From positions 20,222,209-20,286,208 of the forward strand of contig CM070874.1 in the NCBI GenBank assembly GCA_036365515.1: a DNA stretch of 64,000 bases, read 5' to 3'. This document shows, in pieces, positions 63,013-64,000 of the stretch (positions within the stretch are counted from its first letter, which is position 1; every line of letters starts with the position of its first letter). This stretch comes from Torymus aiolomorphi (lineage: Eukaryota; Arthropoda; Insecta; Hymenoptera; Torymidae). The position numbers were made by a program, and so were the translations under genes. Under the pieces are notes generated by a model, which was given only the letters and a program-made list of their open reading frames with translations, was not told where the DNA came from and searched no databases.

Positions 63013-64000
63013 CATTTTGCATACTTCCTAGTAATTGTTATACAAAAAATTAAAAAAAATTACATTTCGATTTAAAATAAATATAAAAAAGGCGCATTTA
63101 TTTGTAATAAGCTATGCAAATAAAAATAGAAAATGCAATGATTTATAACTGCATAGTAGATGACTCGCAATGCGCGATCCCCTATGCCTACACAACTTTC
63201 ATGCATACAAAAAGAACCTCTCATGGATTCGTTAAAAGAAGGTGTATACTTAACACGGAAAGAAGAGCTATTCAGACTCAGGTGAGGAGTTTTTAGCTCA
63301 TTTTCTCCGTTTGTTGCACAATATGCTATTTGGATATGCTTGCCCGTCATTCGATTTTCGGAATCGTTTGCCAACGTACAAACGCGATTGCACGTACGCG
63401 AAAATCAGGTACGTGAAATAGTATTTTACGTCGGCAAAAGAGTCGGTAAAATTGAATATTGCGGACATGTATATCAAAAACTAATTTTCTTTAGAGCCTT
63501 CTTTAGCACATTTTCGAGGACGTAATGGAGGTATGAAAAAATAGAGAAACCAAAACCAATTTTGTTTGTCATTTAATTTCTTACAAATAAAGTATTATGG
63601 CGATGGAATAAGTTTTAGCATACTAATGAAAACATCATTTTTCTCAGATATATTTTATATTAGTCTATTATTACGAATATATTCCTCTCTTAAAAGAATG
63701 ATCAAGGAGATGTGAAGCCGAAATAAAAGCTTTCCGATTGGGCAAGTTCGTTTAAAAGGAGCCACCGACTGGTCGACGGTGACTTCAGTTTTTCGCATAC
63801 GGTCTTGACTGATTGGGCCAAATAAACCCGCAAAGTTTGGAATAATGCAATAATTAAACTAAAAATATAAGTATAAATAGTATTAATCACTTGAAATTTG
63901 GCTTTGTATGAGAAAAAAATATTAAAAGTTTATCTGTAGTTAACAATGAAGGACGATGAATACTGTTCTGAATTCAGTTAAATTTCTAAACAACAAATTG
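63013..64000. other. Unassigned AT-rich DNA
   Basis: Several short frames, none recognised or supported by codon use or signals. Confidence 0.4.

Overview
The window looks like arthropod, most probably insect, chromosomal DNA. It is AT-rich with short GC-rich islands, has spliceosomal introns inside a transposon gene, and consists almost wholly of transposable elements stacked inside one another. I found no complete host gene and only one weak candidate host exon (minus strand, about 36.1-36.2 kb). Hymenoptera is a guess, not shown.

The centrepiece is a complete-length but decayed Polinton/Maverick (adintovirus-like) element at 6602-24084 (about 17.5 kb) bounded by terminal inverted repeats of about 260-294 bp. 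Plus-strand genes: protein-primed DNA polymerase B with two introns and an embedded EndoVII-like zinc module, a phospholipase-A2-type minor virion protein, adenain-like protease, penton-like minor capsid protein, a 52-residue basic protein, major capsid protein, a 49-residue MGQS protein and a 172-residue end gene. Minus-strand genes: packaging ATPase, a 298-residue protein, a coiled-coil protein with a short GPPG stretch, an integrase with chromodomain, a paralogue of the right end gene, and a 148-residue protein. Polymerase, integrase, protease and both capsid genes carry stops or frameshifts and the ATPase lacks a start, so the copy is dead. Two of its plus-strand transcripts end in the same three-helix RNA motif (15615-15693 and 23704-23796), with different stem sequences and identical loop sequence; this is the most novel signal in the window. 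A 594-bp miniature LTR element (TRIM) with a tRNA-like fold in each LTR sits inside the phospholipase gene.

The Polinton lies between two inverted arms (4969-5453 and 25629-27074) that look like the ends of a larger element; the right arm holds a 1-kb solo LTR with a perfect GTCAC duplication and lies next to a decayed hAT transposase tail. To the left are a 221-bp MITE, a CACGG-ended element and the first of two copies of a composite foldback element; the second copy interrupts a 334-bp tandem repeat inside the Polinton.

From 28 to 40 kb come a nested foldback (28.5-30.1 kb), a transposon-derived DNA-binding gene remnant, several MITEs, and a TA-flanked 2.5-kb element containing a TTAA-flanked 0.7-kb element. 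From 37 to 53 kb a transposon-type gene of unknown function with a GEDIDLLVIL motif (minus strand) is split by a nearly intact BEL/Pao retrotransposon (43044-50658, duplication CGTCC) and by a CACGG-ended element, and is flanked by 0.8-kb direct repeats. A nucleosome-sized (about 173 bp) satellite follows at 52.9-55.5 kb, then a TIR element with another gene fragment (57.6-60.0 kb) and a 5'-truncated LINE (61.9-63.0 kb). The remainder is unassigned AT-rich sequence.
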